Assembly: GCF_036250675.1 (NCBI RefSeq)
Contig: NZ_CP109592.1
Span: 9,486,001-9,550,000 of the forward strand
Direction: 5' to 3'
From: Streptomyces sp. NBC_01689
Lineage (GTDB): Bacteria > Actinomycetota > Actinomycetes > Streptomycetales > Streptomycetaceae
Length of the DNA: 64,000 bases
Shown here piece after piece: positions 18,226 to 25,217 of this stretch. The notes beneath the pieces are model-generated. The model did no database searches and had not been told where the DNA came from. It worked only from the letters and a program-made list of their open reading frames with translations. Each line of letters opens with the position of its first letter. Positions within the stretch are counted from its first letter, which is position 1. Made by a program: the position numbers and the translations under genes.

Positions 18226-18929
18226 GCGCCGGTCCCGCGGAGGACACCGAGATCGGCCGCTGCCTGGAGACGCATCGCGGGGACCAGCGGGCGCACCGGC
18301 TCGGGCAGGCCCGAGAGGACCAGCTCGACCTCCGCGGGGGTGCCCACCTCGTCGAGGAAGCCGACCATGAGGTGCCCGGCCACAGGGGGAGTGGTCGCGA
18401 TCACGCGCTGTGCGAAGTCCTGCCACTCCGCGGGGCTGACATGCGCGCGGAGCGCAGGGAAGAGGACGGGCTCTTCATGGGTCAGGTGGTCGTGCACGAC
18501 GTCTCGGACCGTCACCGCGGCGTCGTACAACGCGGCGCGAACCGCCGACTCGTCCGTGGACGCCGCACCGTCGCCGGTGTCGGCCGTCGCCAACGGGACG
18601 CCGTCGCCGTTTTCGCCGGCGTGGACGGCGACTCCGGCCAGCCGGTCGAGCGCCGCGTCCAGTTGGTCATGCTCGTCGGTCAGTGAGTCCAGATCCTGTG
18701 CGGCGGCCGGCGCTTTCGCGGTGATCCGGGGCCACAGGTCGTCGTCCTCGGTCTGGTGGTGGTGCCGGAGGTTGGCGACGAGGAAGTCGCGCAGCTGTGC
18801 GGTCGCGTCGAGGGGGACCGAGCCGTCGAGGGCTGCATCGGCCAGCAGCGTGGTGGCCACGCGGTGGACGTCGTGGGCCAGCCGGGTCTCGACGACTGCG
18901 GGTACGTCCGTGGGGGGTGTCGATGTCAT
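18222..18929 (-). CDS. Hemerythrin HHE domain protein
   Basis: A 235-residue protein with a hemerythrin-like four-helix bundle over residues 15-160. Iron-ligand candidates appear in order: HDVHR near residue 19, LRHHHQTEDDDLWP near 50-62, the DEHDQLD helix, and HDHLTHEEPVLFP near 140. Such domains bind a di-iron centre and sense or carry oxygen or nitric oxide. A Gly/Asp/Ala-rich loop near 95-125 is longer than usual. ATG 18929 is chosen over an in-frame ATG at 18947 because the family begins about there. First gene of a two-gene operon with the PPOX protein; operator-like repeats lie just upstream. Confidence 0.85.
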   Translation of the reverse strand: MTSTPPTDVPAVVETRLAHDVHRVATTLLADAALDGSVPLDATAQLRDFLVANLRHHHQTEDDDLWPRITAKAPAAAQDLDSLTDEHDQLDAALDRLAGVAVHAGENGDGVPLATADTGDGAASTDESAVRAALYDAAVTVRDVVHDHLTHEEPVLFPALRAHVSPAEWQDFAQRVIATTPPVAGHLMVGFLDEVGTPAEVELVLSGLPEPVRPLVPAMRLQAAADLGVLRGTGA

Positions 18930-18938
18930 GTAACGCAA

Positions 18939-18979
18939 CCTATTCATTATAGGAACCTATTGTCAATATGGTCACCTAT
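18939..18979. promoter_or_regulatory. Probable TetR operator repeats
   Basis: The 73-base space between the divergent hemerythrin and TetR genes is AT-rich for this genome. It contains CCTAT at 18939-18943, ATAGG at 18949-18953, CCTAT at 18956-18960 and CCTAT at 18975-18979. ATAGG forms inverted repeats with the copies on either side (spacers of 5 and 2 bases). These are likely binding half-sites of the adjacent TetR protein. Confidence 0.5.
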
Positions 18980-19002
18980 CGTACGCGCGGTACACTGCGT
19001 CC

Positions 19003-19647
19003 GTGACGACGACCCGGAAGTACACCTCGACCCGACGCGTCAGCTCGGCGGCCGCCACCCGCGAAGCCATCCTGAGCAGCGCGCACGCGCTCTTTCTCGC
19101 ACGTGGGTACGCCGGTGTGACCGTCGCGGAGATCGCGGACGCGGCAAAGGTCGCCGTACCGACCGTGTACAGCAGCGTGGGCAACAAGCCCGGCATCCTG
19201 ACGGCGCTTTTGGAGCCTGCACTCACGGACCCCGCCATCGCCACGACCCTCGCGGCAGTCGAGGCCACCGACGATCCGCGCGCCGTGATCGACCTGACGG
19301 CAGCGGGTACTCGGCTCACGCATGAGCGTCACTGGGACCTGGTGTACGAGGTCTTCTACCGGAACCCGCCCGGCGAGCCCGCCGTCAAGGCCGTTCTGGA
19401 CAAAGGGGCGGACGACTACGTCCAAGCTCTGACCCTGGTCGCTGATCGCCTGGCCGAGCTCGATGCGCTGCGCGCCGGGGTGGACCGCGCCGAGGCCATC
19501 GACCTGCTCTGGTTCTATCTGGGGCCGCACGCCTGGATCACGCTCGTCGGCGAACGCGGATGGCCCTTCGGGCGGGCGCAGGACTGGATTGCCCGCTCGG
19601 CCCGTCACGCACTGCTGCCTGATCGTTCCGTAGCGCCTTCCAGCTGA
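19003..19647 (+). CDS. TetR-family transcriptional regulator
   Basis: A 214-residue TetR repressor. The DNA-binding helix-turn-helix occupies residues 18-63 (TREAILSSAHALFLARGYAG, then VTVAEIADAAKVAVPTVYSS). The rest is the helical ligand and dimerisation domain. GTG 19003 is the start; the short leader suggests weakly initiated or near-leaderless translation. It is divergent from the hemerythrin/PPOX operon with repeats between, so it probably represses that operon and itself. The ligand is not evident. Confidence 0.9.
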   Translation: MTTTRKYTSTRRVSSAAATREAILSSAHALFLARGYAGVTVAEIADAAKVAVPTVYSSVGNKPGILTALLEPALTDPAIATTLAAVEATDDPRAVIDLTAAGTRLTHERHWDLVYEVFYRNPPGEPAVKAVLDKGADDYVQALTLVADRLAELDALRAGVDRAEAIDLLWFYLGPHAWITLVGERGWPFGRAQDWIARSARHALLPDRSVAPSS

Positions 19648-20219
19648 GGGCTGTCCCGTGATCCCCCGTGGATCAGCGCGCGGCGTCGGACGCGGTGCGT
19701 CGCAAGGCGGAGGCTCGTTCTCATCAGGGTGTGTTCGGGCGATCCGACAACGCGGCGAGGTGCCGTAGCTGTCGTCGTGCGCCCGGTCCCCACGGCTCTG
19801 CTGCTGACGATGCGGTCCTGCCGATGGGGCAGTTCGAGACCCCGAACCTCCTCGAGACTTCGTCCGTGGCTGCAGTCCCGGTGGTGGCGGACCAGGCCTC
19901 TTCACGTCGGGTCCAGCCGCCGAGTTCCACAGGCGCACCCGGCCCGGTGCACTCCTGCCCGAAGTCAGGCATTCGTAGTGCCCTGAGTCCGGCTCGCTGA
20001 CAGGACGACAGGGCATGCGGTCCCGCGCTTCGTTCGCATGCCGCGCGGGACCGCCCACACCGGCGACCGAACCGGCGGATTCGACCAGCCAAGGGTGCCG
20101 AACGTATCGGCGCGTGCGGAGCGGAGCCTGAGCGCCGGGTCCTTCGCCTCGCAGGTCATCTGGGCGATACGACCAGAGTGCGCCCCTCGCGCATGAAGAG
20201 CACCGTACGCGATGACCGT
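19648..20219. other. Intergenic stretch without a recognisable gene
   Basis: I see no frame with convincing coding character or a known family. The segment just after the TetR stop (GGCTGTCCCGTGATC...) reminds me of insertion-sequence ends in other streptomycetes, but no transposase frame or matching partner repeat is visible. A hairpin at 20017-20054 is listed separately. Confidence 0.5.
20017..20054. terminator. Hairpin, possible terminator
   Basis: GCGGTCCCGCGC at 20017-20028 pairs perfectly with 20043-20054 across a 14-base loop. It lies about 166 bases beyond the end of the small membrane protein gene on the minus strand. Confidence 0.45.
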
Positions 20220-20477
20220 TCAGCGATGCCTGGCGTTCCGGCTGAGGATTCGGAGTCCGTCGACGCTCTGTACCAGGAGGGCGCAGCCCAGCAGCGCGCA
20301 CACGGTCTCGAGCACGATCCGGGTCCCCGAAGGATCATCGAAGAGGACTGCGACGGCCTGCACGAGGAGCAGTACTCCCGCAAGGACTCCGAGTGCACCA
20401 GCCCAGCGGTTCCGCGGCACGAATCGCCACCATGGCCCGTCTGCCGGTCGGCCCCACGCTTGCTCATTGTTCGGCAC
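20220..20477 (-). CDS. Small two-helix membrane protein, unknown function
   Basis: An 85-residue protein. A polar N-terminus rich in Trp and Arg is followed by two hydrophobic helices, near residues 27-47 and 54-72, and a short basic tail, suggesting both ends are in the cytoplasm. GTG 20477 is well supported: GAGGAGG lies five bases upstream. No family is recognised. It sits just downstream of a DnaE2 remnant on the same strand, but no functional link is evident. Confidence 0.6.
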   Translation of the reverse strand: MPNNEQAWGRPADGPWWRFVPRNRWAGALGVLAGVLLLVQAVAVLFDDPSGTRIVLETVCALLGCALLVQSVDGLRILSRNARHR

Positions 20478-20487
20478 AGCAACCTCC

Positions 20488-20814
20488 TCATGAGTTCTCG
20501 ATCGAACTGCGGGTTGCCGAGGATCGGTCGATCATGCAGCCGGTGCCTGTACCTGCCGCCTCCGGTCGCGAGAGTCGCGGGGTAGACGGCTCGACGGTGC
20601 CGCGGACCACCAGCGGCCTGGAATGGAAGACGGTGTGCGCGGAGGAATCGTGGGAGTCCTCGAAGAACGCCAGCTCGATCAGGCCGGCACCGTCACGGAA
20701 AATGACCCGCTTCCCGGACGGGATCGGCGGATTCTGCGTGGAGGCCCGCACCCTGGCGACCAGCACCTTCTCGTGTCCCGGCGACCTCTCGGCGAGACCG
20801 CCGCACCCGGGTGA
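20488..20814 (-). pseudogene. dnaE2: Remnant of error-prone DNA polymerase III alpha subunit (dnaE2), C-terminal OB fold
   Basis: The minus strand encodes a fragment matching the C-terminal OB-fold of DnaE2-type polymerases. It reads LAERSPGHEKVLVARVRAST, then TQNPPIPSGKRVIF, then ELAFFED, AHTVFHSRPLVVRG. Intact proteins have TQTPPVRSGRRVIF, a TLDDGTG strand, then a TFFED and TVFHSWLLVVRG series. Here a few residues between RVIF and DGAG are missing and the frame degenerates after VVRGTVE. The thousand or so residues of the polymerase upstream are absent; the GH27 gene begins there instead. This is a relic, not a functional gene. I compare from memory of the family. Confidence 0.7.
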
Positions 20815-20842
20815 GCTGTCACCTGGGTACGGCGGAGCCGAG

Positions 20843-22942
20843 TCAGCAACTGGCGTTCAAGCCCGCCCAGTTGGCGCGGTCGTTGTAGCCGCCGTCGCCG
20901 GCGTCGCCGACCACCAGGTCGAGCACCCGGACGCCGGTCAGGTCGATGTCGGCCTGGCGGACGTCGTCGCGGCCGAGCACACCGCTGTCGTACAGCACCC
21001 GGCCGTCACCGATGACCTGGAAGGTCGAGGTGCCGCCCTCCGGGCCGACGTTGCGCACCGCGTCGTCGATGCCGACGGTCGTGGTCAGCCGGGTGCACCG
21101 GTCGCCGAGGTAGTAGCGGATCGTGGAGGGCGAGGCGACTCCGATGCCGGTCGGGTACTCCTGGCCGAGCATGCTGATGGGCGTCCAGCCCCCGACGCTC
21201 CGGTCGACCGTCGGGCTCATCCATCCACTGGTGGCGCTGATCCAGTCGTGGTGGGACAGGACGGCTTCGCCGTTCGGTGCCGCCGGTGCCACGACCATCG
21301 CCGTGGTCGTCTGTTGCCGCAGCTGCCCCTTTCCGGCCACTTCGTACGAGGTGGTGGCGGTCAGATCGGCGCTACCAGGTGCGGCGCTGGCCGGCAGGGT
21401 CACGGTGAAGGCGAGGTTCACGGAGCGGTTGGGCGTCAGCATCTTCGGTGCCTCGCCGGCCGTGCGAACCGTCCACCCGGCGGGCGCCGCAAGTCCGACC
21501 CGCGGTGCGTAGACCGGCTTCGTACCGTCGTTGCGAACGGTGACCTCGACCCGGACCTGGTCGCCACCCGCGGCGACCGGAGCCACGCCCGTCGCGACCG
21601 CGTCGCTGCCGACCTTCGTCACCCGCGGCAGGCCGGCGACGACGTGCGGAACCCCGGGCTTGCCCGTTGCCCGGCCGACCCGGAGCAGGGCCGCGCCGTG
21701 CGCCGGGACGGCCGCACTGATGGTTCCACCGCTCTCGGTGACCTGGTTGGACCAGGCGTTCTTCACGGTGAACCGTCCTCCGGACAGGCCGACCGACCTG
21801 GCGGTCGTGGCCAGCGTCGCCGGAGTGTCACCCCGGTTCAGCAGCATCACGGCACGGTCCCCGTCGGCCAGTCGCTTCACCCAGGTCTCCGTCATGCCGG
21901 CAGGGCCCACACGGACGGCCTGGACGCCCGCGGAATCCTGGTTGATGGCGAGGACATCGCGGTCCTCGAGGATGCCGAGCGAGGTCTTGCTGAGCTTACG
22001 GACGTCGCTGCCGATCACCAGCGGCGCGGCCGCCACCGACCAGAGCGTCATCTGCGTACGGAACTCCTCGTCGCTCATCCCCAGTTCGGGTCCGAGGTAG
22101 TCCGGGTCGTTGAAGTGCCCCGGTCCGGCGGCCTCGGGATGCCGCGCGTTCGCGTCGTAGTTCCGCAGCACGTCCTTGAACTTGATCTCGCCGACGAAGC
22201 CGACATCCGTGTACGTCCGCCAGGACTGCGCGATCGCGGGCGCGTAGGACCAGGAGTACGTGGACTGCTGCGTCTCCGGGTAGTTGCCCCAGTCCGGAGA
22301 GGTCACCGGGTTGCAGAGGTTGAAGAGTATCGGGCGCCCGCTGGAGTTGTTCCGCAGCGCCTTCGCGAACTCGGTGTAGACGGTCTTGGGGTCGAGGTCG
22401 GCGGCGATCCCGCAGAGGTAGTCCACCTTCACGGCGTCGAACTTCCAGGCCGCGAACTGGTTCGCGTCGCGCTGGTAGTAACCGTGGCTGCCGAGCCCGC
22501 ACTTGCCCGGGATGTAGGGGCCGGCGTCGGTGTAGATGCCCGCTTTGAGGCCCTTGCTGTGGATGTAGTCGACCAGTGGCCTCAGCCCGTTCGGGAACTG
22601 GTCCGGGTTGGGCACCAGGTCACCGGCCGCGCTGCGCGGGGTCGGTGCCGCCCAGTTGCCGTCGATCCAGACGTACTGGTAGCCGGAGTCGCGCAGACCG
22701 CTGCTGACCAGGAAGTCCGCCACCGATCTGATCTCCGACTCGGTCGGATCGCCACCCAGAGCGTAGTAGGTGTTCCACCCCATGTATGGGGTCTGGCCCA
22801 GCACTTGCTTCGATGCGGCTGTCGTAGTGCCGGCGCCGTCGGCAGTGCGGGCACTACCGGCCGCAGGGGCTGCGTGGGCGGGTGCTTGTGCGACCAGCAA
22901 GGACATCAGGAGGGCAAACAGGACGGTGAGATGTCGTTTCAC
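20843..22942 (-). CDS. Secreted GH27 alpha-galactosidase with NEW3 and NPCBM domains
   Basis: A 699-residue secreted enzyme. Signal peptide residues 1-25 end at PAHA-A. The GH27 barrel spans about 48-430. It begins TPYMGWNTYYALGG, has the nucleophile Asp174 in KVDYLCG, and an Asp pair at 279/281 in NDPDYLGPE that includes the acid/base. Residues 450-545 resemble the NEW3 alpha-galactosidase-associated domain. Residues 560-699 form an NPCBM-type carbohydrate-binding module (WISATSGWMS near its start, a terminal GDGGYNDRANW). It would release terminal alpha-galactose, or a related sugar, from extracellular polymers. ATG 22942 fits the signal peptide. An AT-rich dyad upstream may be its operator. 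Confidence 0.92.
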   Translation of the reverse strand: MKRHLTVLFALLMSLLVAQAPAHAAPAAGSARTADGAGTTTAASKQVLGQTPYMGWNTYYALGGDPTESEIRSVADFLVSSGLRDSGYQYVWIDGNWAAPTPRSAAGDLVPNPDQFPNGLRPLVDYIHSKGLKAGIYTDAGPYIPGKCGLGSHGYYQRDANQFAAWKFDAVKVDYLCGIAADLDPKTVYTEFAKALRNNSSGRPILFNLCNPVTSPDWGNYPETQQSTYSWSYAPAIAQSWRTYTDVGFVGEIKFKDVLRNYDANARHPEAAGPGHFNDPDYLGPELGMSDEEFRTQMTLWSVAAAPLVIGSDVRKLSKTSLGILEDRDVLAINQDSAGVQAVRVGPAGMTETWVKRLADGDRAVMLLNRGDTPATLATTARSVGLSGGRFTVKNAWSNQVTESGGTISAAVPAHGAALLRVGRATGKPGVPHVVAGLPRVTKVGSDAVATGVAPVAAGGDQVRVEVTVRNDGTKPVYAPRVGLAAPAGWTVRTAGEAPKMLTPNRSVNLAFTVTLPASAAPGSADLTATTSYEVAGKGQLRQQTTTAMVVAPAAPNGEAVLSHHDWISATSGWMSPTVDRSVGGWTPISMLGQEYPTGIGVASPSTIRYYLGDRCTRLTTTVGIDDAVRNVGPEGGTSTFQVIGDGRVLYDSGVLGRDDVRQADIDLTGVRVLDLVVGDAGDGGYNDRANWAGLNASC

Positions 22943-23110
22943 ATCGGATCCTTCACTGTCCGATCACGCGTGCAGGCCCGTCCCGGTCGTGTGCCCGAGG
23001 TACCGCCGCCCAACGGAACGTGCGGCGGCAGTTGTTGGAACCAGTCAGCGCCCGATCGTCTACGGGTTGGTGCCCAGGATCTTGCAGCGGTCGCCGACGC
23101 GCGTCAATAT

Positions 23111-23131
23111 TAATTCCTAAATTAGGAGTTA
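23111..23131. promoter_or_regulatory. AT-rich dyad upstream of the GH27 gene
   Basis: TCCTAA at 23115-23120 and TTAGGA at 23122-23127 form a perfect 13-base palindrome inside the AT-rich stretch TAATTCCTAAATTAGG..., exceptional in this GC-rich DNA. It lies about 170 bases before the GH27 start. ROK-family regulators of sugar genes often bind such TTAGGA-type sequences; the binder here is unknown. Confidence 0.5.
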
Positions 23132-23313
23132 GATGGGCGGAGGTCGTTCGGTGCCCAACAGTCGTCTGTGAGGCGGGATGTGGCCGGAGGGTGGGGGGGT
23201 GACGTGTGCAGCCGCGTGCGCGCCAGCCGTCAGCGCGTCACTCAGCTGGCGGGCCCAGCCGTACGCGAAGCGGACTGCGCGATACCTGGTCGCGTAGTGC
23301 TGGCCCACCCGGC

Positions 23314-23349
23314 GGCCGTGCCTTCGACATCGTTGTCGAAGGCACGGCC
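23314..23349 (-). terminator. Terminator hairpin after endoH
   Basis: GGCCGTGCCTTCGAC at 23314-23328 pairs perfectly (15 bases) with 23335-23349 across a 6-base loop, 71 bases beyond the Endo H stop on the minus strand. Confidence 0.75.
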
Positions 23350-23420
23350 TGTCCGAGGCGCGGCCCTACGGGATGCAGCGGGCCCCGAGGGGGCGCTGGA
23401 CGCCGGGAAGCGCGGTGGGT

Positions 23421-24338
23421 CTACGGCGTGTAGCGGGCGTCACTGCCGTACAGCTCCTTGGTGAAGGCGGAGACGTCGGCACTGCGATTGGCGCCGTCAA
23501 GGTTGTACGTCAGATAGACGCCGTAGCCCTCACTGACCGTGCGTCGGGCGAGACTGGCGGCCGTGCTCTGCGACGTGCCGCCGATCTCGACGGCCGCCGG
23601 CGACAGCTTCGACTTGGGCAGTGCGATGCCGGGGACCTGCCAGGAGCCGTAGTACGGATTCCAGGCGTAGTTGAACTTGGACGAGATGTCGACACCGCCG
23701 TAGGACAGACGCGACGCGGCGGGGCCGATGTTGTAGAGGCTGATGATCTTGTCGGGCATGTTGGTGCGCAATGCCGACACCAGGTACACGAACGAACTGG
23801 CGTTGGGCTGGCCGGTGCCGTTGTTGCCGTACTCGGCGTACTCGTCGTCGAAGTCGATGCCGTCGAGACCGTACTTGGCCACGGTGTCCGACAGTTGTTT
23901 CGCGAACGTCGAAGCCGCCTGCTGGGACGGGAAGTTGGCGAAGCCCGCGCCCTGGTGATTGCCGAGCACCGAGAGGACGACCTTGATGCCCTTTTGCTGC
24001 AACGGCCGTATCTGCGTGGCGGCGTTGTCGAGAACGTGTTGCACGTTCTCGTTGAAGTACAGAGTTGCCGCCTTCCTGCCCGTGTCGTAGTTGATGTTCG
24101 CCGCGAAGATCACGGCGACGTCGAAGACGTTGCCGCCGCCGTTGGCCAGGGTGTACTTACCGACGTTCAGCATGCTGTTGTTGTTCACCTCGACGTACGC
24201 CACCGTGGTCGGTCCCTGTTTCGCGGCAGATGGGGCCGCTGCCGCGCCGGTCGTGGCGGTCGCGCCTAAAGCGAGGGCCGCAATGGCCGAGAGCGCGAGC
24301 GCGACCGTTCGTACTCTGCTCCGTACCGGAGTGAACAT
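23421..24338 (-). CDS. endoH: Secreted endo-beta-N-acetylglucosaminidase H (GH18)
   Basis: A 305-residue secreted enzyme strikingly close to Endo H of S. plicatus, recognised from memory over the whole length. It has the MFTPVR start, the VAYVEVNNNSMLNVGKYTLA segment, the GH18 catalytic motif DGIDFDDEYAEYGNN with the essential Asp/Glu pair, and the C-terminal VYLTYNLDG strand. Residues 1-36 are a signal peptide with an Ala-rich cleavage region; the Ala-Pro linker that follows is shorter than in S. plicatus. It cleaves the chitobiose core of high-mannose N-glycans, outside the cell. Start 24338 has AGGAGACC upstream. A hairpin follows the gene. Confidence 0.95.
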   Translation of the reverse strand: MFTPVRSRVRTVALALSAIAALALGATATTGAAAAPSAAKQGPTTVAYVEVNNNSMLNVGKYTLANGGGNVFDVAVIFAANINYDTGRKAATLYFNENVQHVLDNAATQIRPLQQKGIKVVLSVLGNHQGAGFANFPSQQAASTFAKQLSDTVAKYGLDGIDFDDEYAEYGNNGTGQPNASSFVYLVSALRTNMPDKIISLYNIGPAASRLSYGGVDISSKFNYAWNPYYGSWQVPGIALPKSKLSPAAVEIGGTSQSTAASLARRTVSEGYGVYLTYNLDGANRSADVSAFTKELYGSDARYTP

Positions 24339-25217
24339 CGTTGATCGGTCTCCTGTCGTATGGGCGGCGCCCAACCTGTTCGCGAGCGCCGTGTGAGCCT
24401 TCCGATCTTTCCGTCCCCGCGACCGAATCCCCAGAGTCACGCAACACTTTTTTACGATGGCCACGCACATCACGGAGTAATTCTCAATCCGTAGGGGAGT
24501 TACTGGGGCACTACGGATGCGCACTGTCCCGGGCCTGCGACCTGTGGGCGCCCAGCCTGCCCATCGCCGCGCCGACCGGTGGATCGGACGTCCGACCTTG
24601 TCAACCATCCGTCTTCGAACGGAGACCGGCCCAAGTTCCGCGGGCGCGGTGAACCACCGGCAGCGAGCGTCGGACGCCAACTCCCGGAAGAGACCACCGG
24701 CGCCGCTCGTCCTGCGACGGCGTCCGCTGGTCACCTCGTGGCGACGCCTGCACGAGGCTGTCAGGACGGAACACGAACAACTTGACGGCCCGGACGATGG
24801 GCAGGCCTGTGATGCCGCGGCATGACGGCACGTCTTCGTCCGTCCTGCCGATTCCTCCTCCGACGTGGACGCCGTTGACCCTGGGCCTACAGCAAGATCC
24901 GCCTCGGCGTCGACGGAGCCGCAATGGCCGGGCGCATTCCCCACCGTCAGGTGAGGGAGGTGCTCTTCCCAGTCGAACTGCATCGAGCGGCCGAGCTGGT
25001 GGGGCGCCGTAGATCGGGTTTCGGAAGTCGCGCCGGAGGAAGCCCTTCGGTGGATCCGTGTGGTCGCGGCGTTGGCTTGGCCACTGTCGAGGCCGTGGTA
25101 CGAGGGCCGAGGTTGCGCGCCGTCCCTCGGGAGGCTCGTGCGGGCGGGCGTTCCGCACCAGGGTGCGTGAAGTGGGCAGGTGCGCGTTGCCAACCTGCCT
25201 CGTTCTGCGAAAGGTTG
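24339..25217. other. Long intergenic region between divergent genes
   Basis: About 880 bases. The first 160, upstream of Endo H, include an unusually AT-rich patch (ACTTTTTTACGATGG and GGAGTAATTCTCAATCCG near 24447-24495), plausibly its promoter and control region. The remainder, up to the kinase gene, shows no frame with convincing coding features on either strand. It may hold the kinase promoter. Confidence 0.5.

Noticed and set aside
19648..20100. Possible insertion-sequence remnant after the TetR gene
   Set aside because: A few bases resemble IS ends from memory, but there is no transposase frame, inverted repeat pair or target duplication.
20393..23113. Long plus-strand frame opposite the GH27 gene
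   Set aside because: Composition is Val/Gly/Arg/His-rich without motifs, and the GH27 enzyme on the other strand explains the codon pattern.
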